A stretch of DNA of 64,000 nucleotides from Deltaproteobacteria bacterium (lineage in GTDB: Bacteria; Desulfobacterota; Binatia; UTPRO1): contig JADYZW010000004.1 in NCBI GenBank assembly GCA_020852955.1, positions 39,155 through 103,154 of the forward strand. The letters are read 5' to 3'. The translations under genes were made by a program, and so were the position numbers. Below the pieces are notes generated by a model. It saw nothing but the letters and a program-made list of their open reading frames with translations, was not told the DNA's origin and did no database searches. Shown one piece after another: positions 10,763 through 20,723 of this stretch (positions are counted from its first letter, which is position 1; each line of letters opens with the position of its first letter).

Positions 10763-11104
10763 ATGCAGTTCCACGGCGTCGACGTTTCCCGGCAGTTCAA
10801 GCGCATGCGCGAGCTCGCGCCCGAGGCGTATCGCGCCTGGCTCGCGTTCGACAAGCAGGCGTTCGAAGCCGGCGCGCTCGGCACGAAGACGAAGGAGTTG
10901 ATCGCGCTCGGCATCGCGCACGTCACCCAGTGCCCCTGGTGCATCGACGCCCACGTGAAGCGTGCGGAGAAGGCGGGCGCGAGCGAGCAGGAGCTCGCGG
11001 AGGTGATCTTCGTCGCCATGGCGATGGCGTCCGGCGCGGCCTGGAGCCACGGCGGGCTCATGCTGCAGTGCCAGGACCAGGCGCACGCGCCGAGCGCCGG
11101 GTAG
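10763..11104 (+). CDS. AhpD-like carboxymuconolactone decarboxylase family protein
   Basis: 113 residues with a strong RBS (AAAGGAG). The core motif is CPWCIDAHVKRA with Cys57, Cys60 and His64, the CXXC...H redox centre of alkylhydroperoxidase D-like proteins. TKELIALGIAHV before it is typical of the family fold. Members reduce peroxides or act as thiol-disulfide helpers; true carboxymuconolactone decarboxylases lack the CXXC, so a redox role is more likely. It is cytosolic, with no signal peptide, and ends 9 nt before opgG. Confidence 0.9.
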   Translation: MQFHGVDVSRQFKRMRELAPEAYRAWLAFDKQAFEAGALGTKTKELIALGIAHVTQCPWCIDAHVKRAEKAGASEQELAEVIFVAMAMASGAAWSHGGLMLQCQDQAHAPSAG

Positions 11105-11113
11105 TCGGCGCGG

Positions 11114-12628
11114 ATGGCTCGCTCCGCGCGCGTCGCGCTTCTCGCCTGCCTGCTGCTCGCGGCGCTGCCGAGCGCCGGCGTGTGGGCCTTCGACTTCGAC
11201 GACGTCGCCGCGCTCGCGGCGGCGCGAGCGGCGCGTCCGTATCAACGGGAGACCCGGCCCGCGCCCGACGAACTCCGCGCCCTCACCTACGACCAGTACC
11301 GTGACATCCGCTATCGCCCCGACCACGCGCTCTGGCGCCGGGAGAAGCTGCCGTTCGAGGTGATGTTCTTCCACCTCGGGAAGTTCCAGACCGTTCCGGT
11401 GCGCATCAACGAGGTCGAGCCCGCGGGTGTGCGCCACATCGCGTACGACCGCGCCGATTTCGACTACGGCAAGAACACCCTCTCCCCCGCACGCTGGGGC
11501 GACCTCGGGTTCGCGGGCTTCCGCGCCCACTACGGCCTGAACGACCCGGCTTACAAGGACGAGCTCGTCGTGTTCCTCGGCGCCAGCTACTTCCGGGCGC
11601 TCGCGACGGGGCTCCGCTACGGGCTCTCGGCGCGCGGGCTCGCCATCGACACCGTCGGCGGCCAGGGCGAAGAGTTTCCCGACTTCACCGAATTCTGGCT
11701 CGTCCGCCCGGCCGTGGACGCGCGAATCCTCACCGTCTACGCGCTGCTCGACTCGCCGCGCGCGAGCGGCGCGTACCGCTTCGACGTGCACCCCGGCGCC
11801 GAGACCGTGATCGACGTCCGAGCCCGCGTCATCCTGCGCGCGCCGGTCGCCACGCTCGGGCTCGCGCCGCTCACCAGCATGTACTTCTTCGGCGAGAACC
11901 AGCCGCACCGCACCGACTTCCGCCCCGAGGTGCACGACTCGGACGGTCTCTCGGTGGCGACGGGCGACGGCGAATGGCTGTGGCGGCCGCTGCTCAATCC
12001 GGATCGCACCTTCACGACGTCGTTTGCGATGCGCGACCTGCGCGGCTTCGGCCTCATGCAGCGCGATCGCGATTTCGGGAGCTACGAGGACGGCGAGGCG
12101 CGCTACGAGCTCCGCCCGAGCGCCTGGGTCGAGCCCGTCGGATCGTGGGGGCCCGGACGCGTCGAGCTCATGCAGCTGCACACGCCGGACGAGACCAACG
12201 ACAACTCGGTCGCCTACTGGGTGCCGAAAGAGCTCCCGCCGACCGGCCACCCCCTCGACTTCGCGTATCGCGTACGCTGGCAGGGCGCCGCGATGCAGCA
12301 CCCGCCCGGAGCCTGGGTCGCCCAGACGCGCGCCGGTCGCGGCTTCGCCGAGCTTGCCAGCGACGAGCGGCAGTTCGTCGTGGACTTCACCGGACCCTCG
12401 CTCGCCGGACTCCCCGCCGACGCCCCGGTCAAGGCCGTCGTCACCGCGCCCGCGAACGGCGAGATCCTCGAGAGCAACGCCTATCGCGTCGAGGCGACCG
12501 GCATGTGGCGCATGCTCGTCCGGGTGAAGCAGCTGAAGCCGGGCGAGCCGACCGAGCTGCGCGGGTTCCTGCGCAACGGTAAGGACGTGCTCACCGAGAC
12601 GTGGAGCAACATCGTGCCGCCGCGATAG
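11114..12628 (+). CDS. opgG: Periplasmic glucan biosynthesis protein OpgG/OpgD family
   Basis: 504 residues (E. coli OpgG 511) with a signal peptide cleaved near GVWA-FDFDDV; the FDFDDV start of the mature protein is characteristic. Family blocks include YDQYRDIRYRPD, ARWGDLGFAGFRAHYGLN, LGASYFRALA, EFWLVRP, LTSMYFFGEN and a central RPSAWVEPVGSWGPG. OpgG and OpgD act on the beta-1,2-glucan backbone of osmoregulated periplasmic glucans and belong to a glycoside hydrolase family (GH186). No opgH glucosyltransferase is in the window, so the backbone synthase must lie elsewhere. The protein supports a Gram-negative host. Confidence 0.93.
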   Translation: MARSARVALLACLLLAALPSAGVWAFDFDDVAALAAARAARPYQRETRPAPDELRALTYDQYRDIRYRPDHALWRREKLPFEVMFFHLGKFQTVPVRINEVEPAGVRHIAYDRADFDYGKNTLSPARWGDLGFAGFRAHYGLNDPAYKDELVVFLGASYFRALATGLRYGLSARGLAIDTVGGQGEEFPDFTEFWLVRPAVDARILTVYALLDSPRASGAYRFDVHPGAETVIDVRARVILRAPVATLGLAPLTSMYFFGENQPHRTDFRPEVHDSDGLSVATGDGEWLWRPLLNPDRTFTTSFAMRDLRGFGLMQRDRDFGSYEDGEARYELRPSAWVEPVGSWGPGRVELMQLHTPDETNDNSVAYWVPKELPPTGHPLDFAYRVRWQGAAMQHPPGAWVAQTRAGRGFAELASDERQFVVDFTGPSLAGLPADAPVKAVVTAPANGEILESNAYRVEATGMWRMLVRVKQLKPGEPTELRGFLRNGKDVLTETWSNIVPPR

Positions 12629-13050
12629 GGCGCCGACTCCTCCGCCCACGCGTCGCGGCCGGCGAAGCCCGCGGCGGTCCGGGGCGCGGCCGTACGCCCG
12701 TTCACAGGGCCGCGGGTTCGCACCGGTCCAATCGTTCGCAGTGCCTCCACGAGAGGCGGCGCGAACCAGCCGCCGTCGGCCCGGCATGCTCCCTGCATCG
12801 CCGCAGGGCGGGAGGACGAGTCATGACGCGCATCACATCGCTGGTCGGAGAGGACGCCTTCGGCCCGACCGCGCCGGCATTCCATTGGTCGTCGAACACC
12901 ACTCCACCGGGGCCGGATTCGCGTGGGGCGTCCAGTTCGCGACCGGAGTCTTCGGCGCCGCTCCGAAATCGCTGGCGAGCTCGGTCCGCGCCGTCCGCAC
13001 GGGTTGGTAGCCCTGCCGCGCTTCGCCCGAAGGCGGAGCCGCTCGTGAGC
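12629..13050. other. Non-coding stretch with one doubtful or degenerate short ORF
   Basis: About 420 nt between opgG and a terminator hairpin. An ATG at 12823 has a good RBS (GGGAGGACGAGTC) and begins MTRITSLVGEDAFGPTAPAF, but the frame then turns into low-quality sequence. The coding-like signal seems to continue in another frame (FAWGVQFATGVFGAAPKSL to a TAG near 13010). This fits a short plus-strand gene broken by a frameshift, or chance. No family is recognised and nothing else is seen here. Confidence 0.25.
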
Positions 13051-13096
13051 CCGCGGGCGGTCGTGAGAGCGGCTTGTCTCCCACGACCGCCCGCGG
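13051..13096. terminator. Perfect 15-bp hairpin between convergent genes
   Basis: Arms 13051-13065 (CCGCGGGCGGTCGTG) and 13082-13096 are exact reverse complements around a 16-nt loop. The stem sits 4 nt after the stop of the minus-strand SDR and downstream of plus-strand opgG, the right place for a bidirectional terminator. It has no T-tract, so it could also act as an mRNA 3' stabiliser. Confidence 0.7.
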
Positions 13097-13100
13097 AGCG

Positions 13101-13922
13101 TCAGCCCTTGCCCGTGTCGGCCGTCATCGACTGCGCGTAGCCGGCGCGCACGACCGCCGACATCTGCTCGAAGAGCGCCTCCGGATCGCGGCGGCGCAGC
13201 GTCACGAGCTCGCGCTCCATGCCGGTCGCGAGCACGAACTCGCGCCGCCCCTCGGCAATCGCCGCCAACATGTCCTCGGCGGCCGCCGCGGCCGGCATGC
13301 CGTCGTCGATCGCAGCATCGCTCACCCCGCGCACCGAGCCGTCCGCGATGAGCGCGTTGCGCGACACGTTCGTCCGCACCGACCCCGGCGCGAGCACGTG
13401 CACCTGGATCCCGAGGTGCTCGTTCTCCGCGCGCACGGCGTCATGGTAGCCGACCAGGCCGTGCTTCGCAGCGCTGTACGCCGAGCGGAGGGGTGCGCCG
13501 AAGAATCCCGCGACGCTCGCCATCGCGACGATGCGGCCACCGCCCGCGCGCACCATGTGCGGCAGCACCGCCTGCGTGAGCGCGATCGGCGCCAACAGAT
13601 CGATCGCGATCAGGGTTCGATAGACCGTGAAGGAGGTCTCGATCGCGAGCGAGCGCTGCGAGACCCCGGCGTTGTTGACGAGGGCGTGGACACGACCCTT
13701 CCACGACCACGCCCGCTCGGCGACGCCGGGAACGGCGTCGAAGTCGGTCGCTTCGAACGGCAGCACGAGCGCATCGCCGCACTCCCGCGCCACCGCCTCG
13801 AGCGCGCGCGCGTTCCGACCCGACAGGACGACACTCGCTCCCCGCGAGGCCAACGCGCGGGCCAGCGCGGCGCCGATTCCGGAGGATGCGCCGGTGACCC
13901 ACCAGCATTCGTCCGCGAACAT
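13101..13922 (-). CDS. Short-chain dehydrogenase/reductase
   Basis: 273 residues from ATG 13922. A classical SDR: cofactor loop TGASSGIGAALARAL, NNAGVS, catalytic Ser in MASVAG and the Tyr-Lys pair in YSAAKHG. PGSVRTNVSRNA follows. GRNARALEAV after the second strand has Arg at the position that usually favours NADP(H). The C-terminus (AAAAEDMLAAIAEGRREFVL) resembles DHRS7-like and fatty-acyl/steroid-handling SDRs. Substrate unknown. The gene is alone on its strand, with a strong hairpin behind its stop. Confidence 0.9.
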   Translation of the reverse strand: MFADECWWVTGASSGIGAALARALASRGASVVLSGRNARALEAVARECGDALVLPFEATDFDAVPGVAERAWSWKGRVHALVNNAGVSQRSLAIETSFTVYRTLIAIDLLAPIALTQAVLPHMVRAGGGRIVAMASVAGFFGAPLRSAYSAAKHGLVGYHDAVRAENEHLGIQVHVLAPGSVRTNVSRNALIADGSVRGVSDAAIDDGMPAAAAAEDMLAAIAEGRREFVLATGMERELVTLRRRDPEALFEQMSAVVRAGYAQSMTADTGKG

Positions 13923-14240
13923 GCGCGGAGTCTTGACACGATCGCCGGCGGGAGGACAGGGCTCCGGAATCCCCCGGGAGGGACCGTACCCAGGGTGGTC
14001 GATCGATCCTGCCCCCACAAGACCTTGCGTCGGACCGCTCCCGGCACGCCCGTCGCGTCTCGCCACCTCGCGCGCCCGTCGCCGCTGCTCTCCTTGAAAT
14101 TGAGGGGTTGCGCTTGCGGCCCCCCCCATTCGTAAATTAGGTGGAGCAGCACCGCCCCCACGGGCGTCGGCCCGCGCGAACGAGCGGCCGGAGAATCACG
14201 GACGGAGAGAGGCCTGGAGGGCCTGGAAAAGGAGAAGGTA
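13923..14240. promoter_or_regulatory. Divergent promoter region with AT-rich island
   Basis: 318 nt between the SDR and the vWA gene, which are divergent. In otherwise very GC-rich DNA, 14088-14140 stands out: a TTGAAATTGAGGGG stretch, a run of eight or nine C, then ATTCGTAAATTAG. TAAATT at 14133 is a plausible -10 for the vWA gene, but the best -35 candidate (TTGCGC) is 19 nt away. No open frame with coding character is seen. Confidence 0.4.
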
Positions 14241-14951
14241 ATGAAGGGAATGGTGTGGTGTGCAGGGATCCTCGGACTGGTGCTGGCCGCGGGGATGACG
14301 CCTCGGGCCGCCGAGGCAGAGCTGGCGGGCTGCGACCTGCCGAAGGTCGACAACTTCGTCCTGTTCGTCGACCAGTCGGGCTCGATGTACACGTCGCACG
14401 CCGAGGCGGGCGAGGTGAAGGAGATCCTCGCCAAGCGCACGCTGCTCGAGCTGAACCAGGAAGTTCCGTCGAAGTTCTGCTGCCTCGATTCGGCGCTCTA
14501 TCTGTTCGCGCCCTTCGAAGAAGTGAAGGCGCCCTACGTGTACGACCAGGGGTCGATGGCGACGCGCATCGACTGGATTCCCGACCGGCAGCCCGTCTCG
14601 CTGCGCCTGACCCCGATGGCCGACGGGTTCGAGGATCTCACCCCGGTCGTGAGCGGCCTCAAGGGCAAGACGGCGGTGATCGTCGTCTCGGATGGCGGTG
14701 CGAACACGGGCGGCGACCCCGTCGCGGCCGCGCGCGCCCTGGTGGCGGCGAAGCCCGGCACCTGCCTGCACGTGATCTCGCTCGCGGACTGCGATCGCGG
14801 CCGCGCGATCAACGCGGAGCTCGCCAAGATCACCCCCGAGTGCCGGTCGGTCGAGGCCAGCGAGATCCTCGGGAACACGGCGAAGATGCAGCAGTTCTCG
14901 CGCGATGTGTTCTGCAAGAGCCGTCCGCCGACACCACGTCGCGGCGGCTGA
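14241..14951 (+). CDS. Secreted von Willebrand factor A domain protein
   Basis: 236 residues with a strong RBS (AAAAGGAGAAGG) and a signal peptide cut near AEA. The vWA MIDAS is complete at its first motif, DQSGSM with Asp44, Ser46 and Ser48, and VVSDGGANTGGD supplies the later acidic site. Cysteines (GCDLP, FCCLD, TCLHV, DCDR, ECRS, FCKS) suggest disulfides in the periplasm. Similar vWA domains often sit before an OmpA-like peptidoglycan-binding domain; here the protein stops right after the vWA domain, so it is either a stand-alone form or shortened. A strong hairpin follows the stop. Confidence 0.85.
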   Translation: MKGMVWCAGILGLVLAAGMTPRAAEAELAGCDLPKVDNFVLFVDQSGSMYTSHAEAGEVKEILAKRTLLELNQEVPSKFCCLDSALYLFAPFEEVKAPYVYDQGSMATRIDWIPDRQPVSLRLTPMADGFEDLTPVVSGLKGKTAVIVVSDGGANTGGDPVAAARALVAAKPGTCLHVISLADCDRGRAINAELAKITPECRSVEASEILGNTAKMQQFSRDVFCKSRPPTPRRGG

Positions 14952-14994
14952 GCGCGACGGCGCCGGACGTGCGCGTCCGGCCCGGACAGTTCCC

Positions 14995-15028
14995 GCGGGC
15001 GGCGCCGGCTTCGGCCGGCGCCGCCCGC
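14995..15028 (+). terminator. Perfect 15-bp stem with TTCG tetraloop
   Basis: 14995-15009 (GCGGGCGGCGCCGGC) pairs exactly with 15014-15028 around the extra-stable TTCG loop, 43 nt after the vWA stop. The stem is followed by CGCGTTTCG, only a weak T-run. A factor-independent or 3'-protecting hairpin for the vWA transcript is the simplest reading. Confidence 0.75.
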
Positions 15029-15165
15029 CGCGTTTCGGGGCACGCTCTGCGGCGTGATCCGCGGCGCGCGCCGCCGACGCCGATGACGAGCGACGGCGCG
15101 CGGTTGACCGCCGCGCCCGAGCGGGCATAGGGTCCGCGACGTGGCGGCGGTGAACGGAGGCGGGC

Positions 15166-15711
15166 GTGATCGCGACCGCACGGGCTGAGACGCCTCGCCG
15201 GGCGCGCGGCGCGGTCCTCGCGCTGGCGGCGGCCTTCGGCATGCTCGTGTCGCGTGCGTGGGGGGCCGACGAGGGGTCGGGACGCATCGAGCGCATCGAC
15301 CTCAAGACCGGAGCCGCGGCGACCAAGATCATCGTCATGCTGTCCCGGCCGCTGCCGTTCCACGTGCGCGTCCTCGACGGCGAGGAGGCTCGCAAGAGCG
15401 CGAAGCGCCTGGTCCTCGACTTCGAGCATGCGACGCTCGCCCCGGAGGCCGCCGCGCCGGTCAAGGTCGACGACGGTCTCGTGCAGCAGATTCGCACCGG
15501 GCAACCCGAGCCCGGCAAAGCGCGCATCGTCATCGATCTCGCGAAGGACGTCGCGCACACCGTCGAGCCGTACGAGACGCCGCCGCACGTGACGGTGGCG
15601 ATCGGCGGAGCGTCCGCCGAGGCCGACGACGTTCCCCCGCCGTCGAGCGCGAGCGGCGGAACCGCCGCGTCCGTTCTCCTGGCCCCGCGCGAGCCCTTCA
15701 GGGAGCGCTGA
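15166..15711 (+). CDS. Exported AMIN-domain protein
   Basis: 181 residues from GTG with GGAGG 5 nt upstream. After a signal peptide comes one AMIN-type domain (about residues 38-150): RIERIDLKTG, IIVMLSRPLPFHVRVLD, RLVLDFEHATLAPEA, VQQIRTGQ, KARIVIDLAKDVAHTV. AMIN domains bind peptidoglycan or secretin complexes in the periplasm and normally precede an amidase or secretin; here there is no catalytic partner, only a short Pro/Ser tail. Its closest relative in the window is the gene at 16302-16967. The last 14 nt overlap tail-to-tail with the membrane-protein gene. Confidence 0.8.
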   Translation: MIATARAETPRRARGAVLALAAAFGMLVSRAWGADEGSGRIERIDLKTGAAATKIIVMLSRPLPFHVRVLDGEEARKSAKRLVLDFEHATLAPEAAAPVKVDDGLVQQIRTGQPEPGKARIVIDLAKDVAHTVEPYETPPHVTVAIGGASAEADDVPPPSSASGGTAASVLLAPREPFRER

Positions 15712-16294
15712 CCCGCGCGGGCGGGGCGCCGCCGCCAGCGACGCGCTCCGCAAGCGTCCGCCAGCCCCACCAGAGAACGACCCACGGCACCGTGAGCCAC
15801 GGCGCGTTTGCGAGCCCGACCTCGATCCACGTATCCGTGAAGCTCAGGGTATCGACGTTCGGCAGGCCCGCGACGACCTCCGAAAGGTAATAGTACGCGG
15901 TCGCGTAGAGGTGCACGACGGCCGTCGCCATCAGCATGAGGACGGCGGCGAGATCGCGGCCCCGGGAGCGCTTCCAGCGAACGAGTCCGGTCACGCCGAC
16001 GAGGCCGTTCGGCACCGAGAGCGTCTCGATGGTGAGGAGCTCCGGCGGCGCGGTCGATCGCGCGCGCCGCTCCGCGGTCCACGCGCGCAGGCTCGGAAGC
16101 GGCCAGAACGCGGTCGTACAGGCGGCGACAAGAGCGCACGAGTACACCCAGGCGATCACGTCGGCCGGGCGCGCGCGATCCGTGCCGAAGCCGTACCCCG
16201 CGATCGCGCCGACCGGGAAGACCAGCGCCACCGGCGCCAGCGACACCGCGCGCGCGACCGCGATATCGGCATGAACGGGGCGACGCACCGACAC
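15698..16294 (-). CDS. Small integral membrane protein, possibly EXPERA/emopamil-binding-like
   Basis: 198 residues with about four membrane segments (VALVFPVGAIAGYGFG, VIAWVYSCALVAACTTAF, LAAVLMLMATAVVHLYATAYYYL, WLTVPWVVLWWGW). The arrangement VVHLYATAYYYLSE, then a loop and FTDTWIEVGLANAPW with a Trp-rich final helix, resembles the EXPERA domain (sterol isomerase EBP/TMEM97 group), where a His and acidic residues line the pocket. The first acidic residue of that family is not at the expected spot, so this is tentative. The GTG start lies 7 nt after the AMIN gene stop, so the two are probably co-transcribed. Confidence 0.4.
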   Translation of the reverse strand: MSVRRPVHADIAVARAVSLAPVALVFPVGAIAGYGFGTDRARPADVIAWVYSCALVAACTTAFWPLPSLRAWTAERRARSTAPPELLTIETLSVPNGLVGVTGLVRWKRSRGRDLAAVLMLMATAVVHLYATAYYYLSEVVAGLPNVDTLSFTDTWIEVGLANAPWLTVPWVVLWWGWRTLAERVAGGGAPPARVSAP

Positions 16295-16301
16295 GCCCGG
16301 C

Positions 16302-16967
16302 TCAGCGCGAGTAGATCAGGGAGTACGGACGGCGTCCGCGCGCCCTGATCGGAATCTTCCGCGGTGACGCGACCGGCCGGGGCACGTCGGAGACCGCGGC
16401 GGCGACGGGCGGCGGCGCGACCGCGACACCCGGCGGCGGCACCTCCGCCGCGACGGGCGGCGGCGCGACGCCTGCCGACGGAATCCCGGCGGCAGGATCC
16501 GGGAGCGCCGCCGCACCCGGCGCCGGCGGGGGACCGTCGAGGGCGATGGTCACCTCGGGCGGCGAGGCGGTGGCGCCGATCGAGTGCGTGGCGCCGTCCG
16601 CGAGATCCAGCACGATGCGCGCGGTCCGCGCGTTGAACTGCCCCGGACGGATCTGCCGCACGAGGCCGCTCGATCCCTCGATCGGCTTCGCTGCGTCTGG
16701 CGCCAGCGTCGCGTCCGCGAAGTCGAGCACCAGGCGCCGCGCGCTCCTCCGCGCCGGGTCGCCGGCGAGCACGTGGACCTCGTACACGAGCGGCCGCGAC
16801 AGCTTGATCACGACCCTCGTCGGAGGCCCCTCGGCCTCGAGCTCGACCCGTTCGATCCGACCCGCCGTCGCCGCCATCGCGCCGGGCGCAAGGAGCGCCA
16901 GCACGGCGAGTAGGCCGAGCACGCGCCTCCCGCACCGACCGTGATGCAGCCTCTTCCTCCCGGGCAT
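16302..16967 (-). CDS. Exported AMIN-domain protein with Pro-rich tail
   Basis: 221 residues from ATG 16967, with GGAGG 5-6 nt upstream; the frame is open further back but without coding character. A signal peptide (VLGLLAVLALLAPGAMA) is followed by an AMIN domain that parallels the 15166 gene block by block: RIERVELEAEG, VVIKLSRPLVYEVHVLA, RLVLDFADATLAPDA, VRQIRPGQ, ARIVLDLADGATHSI. The rest is a Pro/Ala-rich linker ending in the basic segment PRKIPIRARGRRPYSLIYSR. The matching blocks indicate a duplication followed by inversion. A cell-wall binding role is inferred from the domain only. Confidence 0.8.
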   Translation of the reverse strand: MPGRKRLHHGRCGRRVLGLLAVLALLAPGAMAATAGRIERVELEAEGPPTRVVIKLSRPLVYEVHVLAGDPARRSARRLVLDFADATLAPDAAKPIEGSSGLVRQIRPGQFNARTARIVLDLADGATHSIGATASPPEVTIALDGPPPAPGAAALPDPAAGIPSAGVAPPPVAAEVPPPGVAVAPPPVAAAVSDVPRPVASPRKIPIRARGRRPYSLIYSR

Positions 16968-17160
16968 CGCCACCTCCACGTCCCGCGCCCATGCCGGCGG
17001 ATCCGGATCGTCGTCGACGACCGGAACTCCCCGGCGTTCGCCGGCGCGGATGCTACGCCAGCCGGCCGCGGAAGTCAGCCGCGCGGACGGCGAATCGGCG
17101 CGCGCCCCCCGCGCCATCGCCGGTTGAACGCCCGCGGCGGATGGTCAATCTTGGCGCCCT

Positions 17161-19305
<2,145 letters not shown>

Positions 19306-19407
19306 ACGCCGGCCCACGGGCGCGACGTCTTGCCCCGCGGAAGTCCCTTGGTCGCGGCCGAGCAGCGATGTCGGCCCATGCCGAGGGCGTCGTCTCCGAT
19401 GTCTTGA

Positions 19408-19434
19408 TTAGCTGTTTTAGCCGTATTAGCTATC
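19408..19434 (+). repeat. Three tandem 9-bp repeats in AT-rich toxin-antitoxin promoter
   Basis: TTAGCTGTT, TTAGCCGTA and TTAGCTATC follow each other without gaps; the TTAGC cores are exactly 9 nt apart. They lie in a 40-nt AT-rich island (19401-19440) just upstream of the antitoxin RBS (GAGGGAGGAGGG). TAGCT at the first copy and AGCTA at the last also form an inverted pair. Phd/YefM antitoxins usually repress their own promoter, so this is the likely operator (inference). Confidence 0.6.
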
Positions 19435-19457
19435 TTGAGGGAGGAGGGTCATACCGC

Positions 19458-19862
19458 ATGACCGCCGACACCATGCTCGACGAGCGCGGGCGCGCCGTCG
19501 AGACGATCACGGCCACCGGGGCCAAGAACGCCTTCGGAAAGGTGCTCGACACCGCGCTCGCGCGCGGCGTCGTCGCCATCACCAAGCGCGAGAAGGTACG
19601 CGCCGTGGTGCTGTCGATCGAGGCCTACGACGCCCTCCGTCGGAGCTCGGACGGGCTCCTGGCCGGTCTCGACGCCGAGTTCGACGCGCTCGTCGCCACC
19701 ATGCGGACCCCGCAGGCTCGCGCCGCGGGCGACGCGCTCTTCGCCGCGTCGCCGACCGCCCTCGGCCGGGTCGCGGCGCGGCATCAGCGGTGCGGCGAAC
19801 GCGGCCGCCCCGGCCCCAAGCCGGCGCGCCCGAAGCGTGCCGGCCGTGCCGCCCGCGGCTGA
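19458..19862 (+). CDS. Phd/YefM-family antitoxin
   Basis: 134 residues. The N-terminal 60 residues match the Phd/YefM DNA-binding fold: ETITATGAKNAFGKVLDTAL, then VVAITKREKVRAVVLSIEAYDALR. The C-terminal half is a longer, basic, Ala/Pro-rich tail (GRPGPKPARPKRAGRAARG) than is usual in these roughly 85-residue proteins. It should neutralise the downstream kinase-fold toxin and repress its own operon. The stop is 26 nt inside the downstream gene, so the two are translated together. Confidence 0.8.
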   Translation: MTADTMLDERGRAVETITATGAKNAFGKVLDTALARGVVAITKREKVRAVVLSIEAYDALRRSSDGLLAGLDAEFDALVATMRTPQARAAGDALFAASPTALGRVAARHQRCGERGRPGPKPARPKRAGRAARG

Positions 19863-20499
19863 CGCGACGCCTCCCCCGCGCATCCTCGCCCTCGCCGGCG
19901 CGAACGGCGCCGGCAAGAGCAGCGTCGGCGGCGCCTTCCTCCGCGAGACCGGCGGCGCCTACTTCAACCCGGACGAGATCGCGCGCGGGATGCGGAGCGC
20001 CGACCCGAGCCTCGACGTCGCGGCAGCGAACGGCCGCGCCTGGGCCGCCGGCCGGCGCCTCTTGGAGAACGCGATCCGCGGGCGCCACGACTTCGCGCTC
20101 GAGACGACGCTCGGCGGACGCACCATCCCGGGTCTGCTCGCCGCGGCGGCGGACACGGGCTTCGAGGTACGCGTCTGGTACGCCGGGCTCGCGACGCCGG
20201 AGCTGCATCTCGCCCGCGTCGCCGCTCGCGTCCGGCATGGCGGGCACGACATCCCCGAGCACGACATCCGCCGCCGCTTCGACGACAGCCGGCGGAACCT
20301 CGTCCTCCTGCTGCCGCGCCTTGCCGAGCTGCTGGTCTACGACAACAGCGCCGAGGCCGATCCGGCGCTCGGCGCGACGCCCCGCCCGCTGCTCGTGCTG
20401 CACGTGCGGCGCGGCCGCATCATCGGCCCGCCGATCCTCGCGCGCACACCCGCCTGGGCGCGGCCGATCGTCGCGGCATCGCGCAAGCTCGCGCGGTAG
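19837..20499 (+). CDS. Zeta-toxin-like P-loop kinase
   Basis: 220 residues from GTG 19837 (a second GTG lies at 19846). Walker A is GANGAGKSS (21-29). AYFNPDEIARGM (Asp46) is the segment that in zeta toxins holds the base activating the substrate hydroxyl. LETTLGGRTIPGLL and RVAARVRHGGHDIPEHDIRRRF, with a basic lid, follow as in zeta/PezT-like proteins that phosphorylate UDP-N-acetylglucosamine. The usual partner of zeta is an epsilon/PezA antitoxin; here it overlaps a Phd/YefM gene instead. Toxicity is inferred from family and context; a house-keeping kinase role is possible. Confidence 0.75.
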   Translation: MPAVPPAADATPPPRILALAGANGAGKSSVGGAFLRETGGAYFNPDEIARGMRSADPSLDVAAANGRAWAAGRRLLENAIRGRHDFALETTLGGRTIPGLLAAAADTGFEVRVWYAGLATPELHLARVAARVRHGGHDIPEHDIRRRFDDSRRNLVLLLPRLAELLVYDNSAEADPALGATPRPLLVLHVRRGRIIGPPILARTPAWARPIVAASRKLAR

Positions 20500-20723
20500 C
20501 GAGCGCGCGCGACGTACACCGGCTTCCAGTTCGTGCCCGCTCCGATACGCGCGCCCACAGCCACCGCACACGGCGTTCTTGCCCGCCGAACGGTCCCGAC
20601 GACGAGTCGAGCAGGACCCGCGGGCGGCCGCGCCGGACGCCGCAGATCTTTTCCTTGCGTTGCCGCTTCGGCGACTGCTATCGCCGGCCTTGTCGCCAGC
20701 CCGGACTGCCCAAGGAGTGTGCC

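Noticed and set aside
14114..14138. Sigma-70 promoter TTGCGG...TAAATT before the vWA gene
   Set aside because: Spacing is 13 nt for that -35 (19 for the next candidate), so only an AT-rich promoter region is reported, not a defined promoter.
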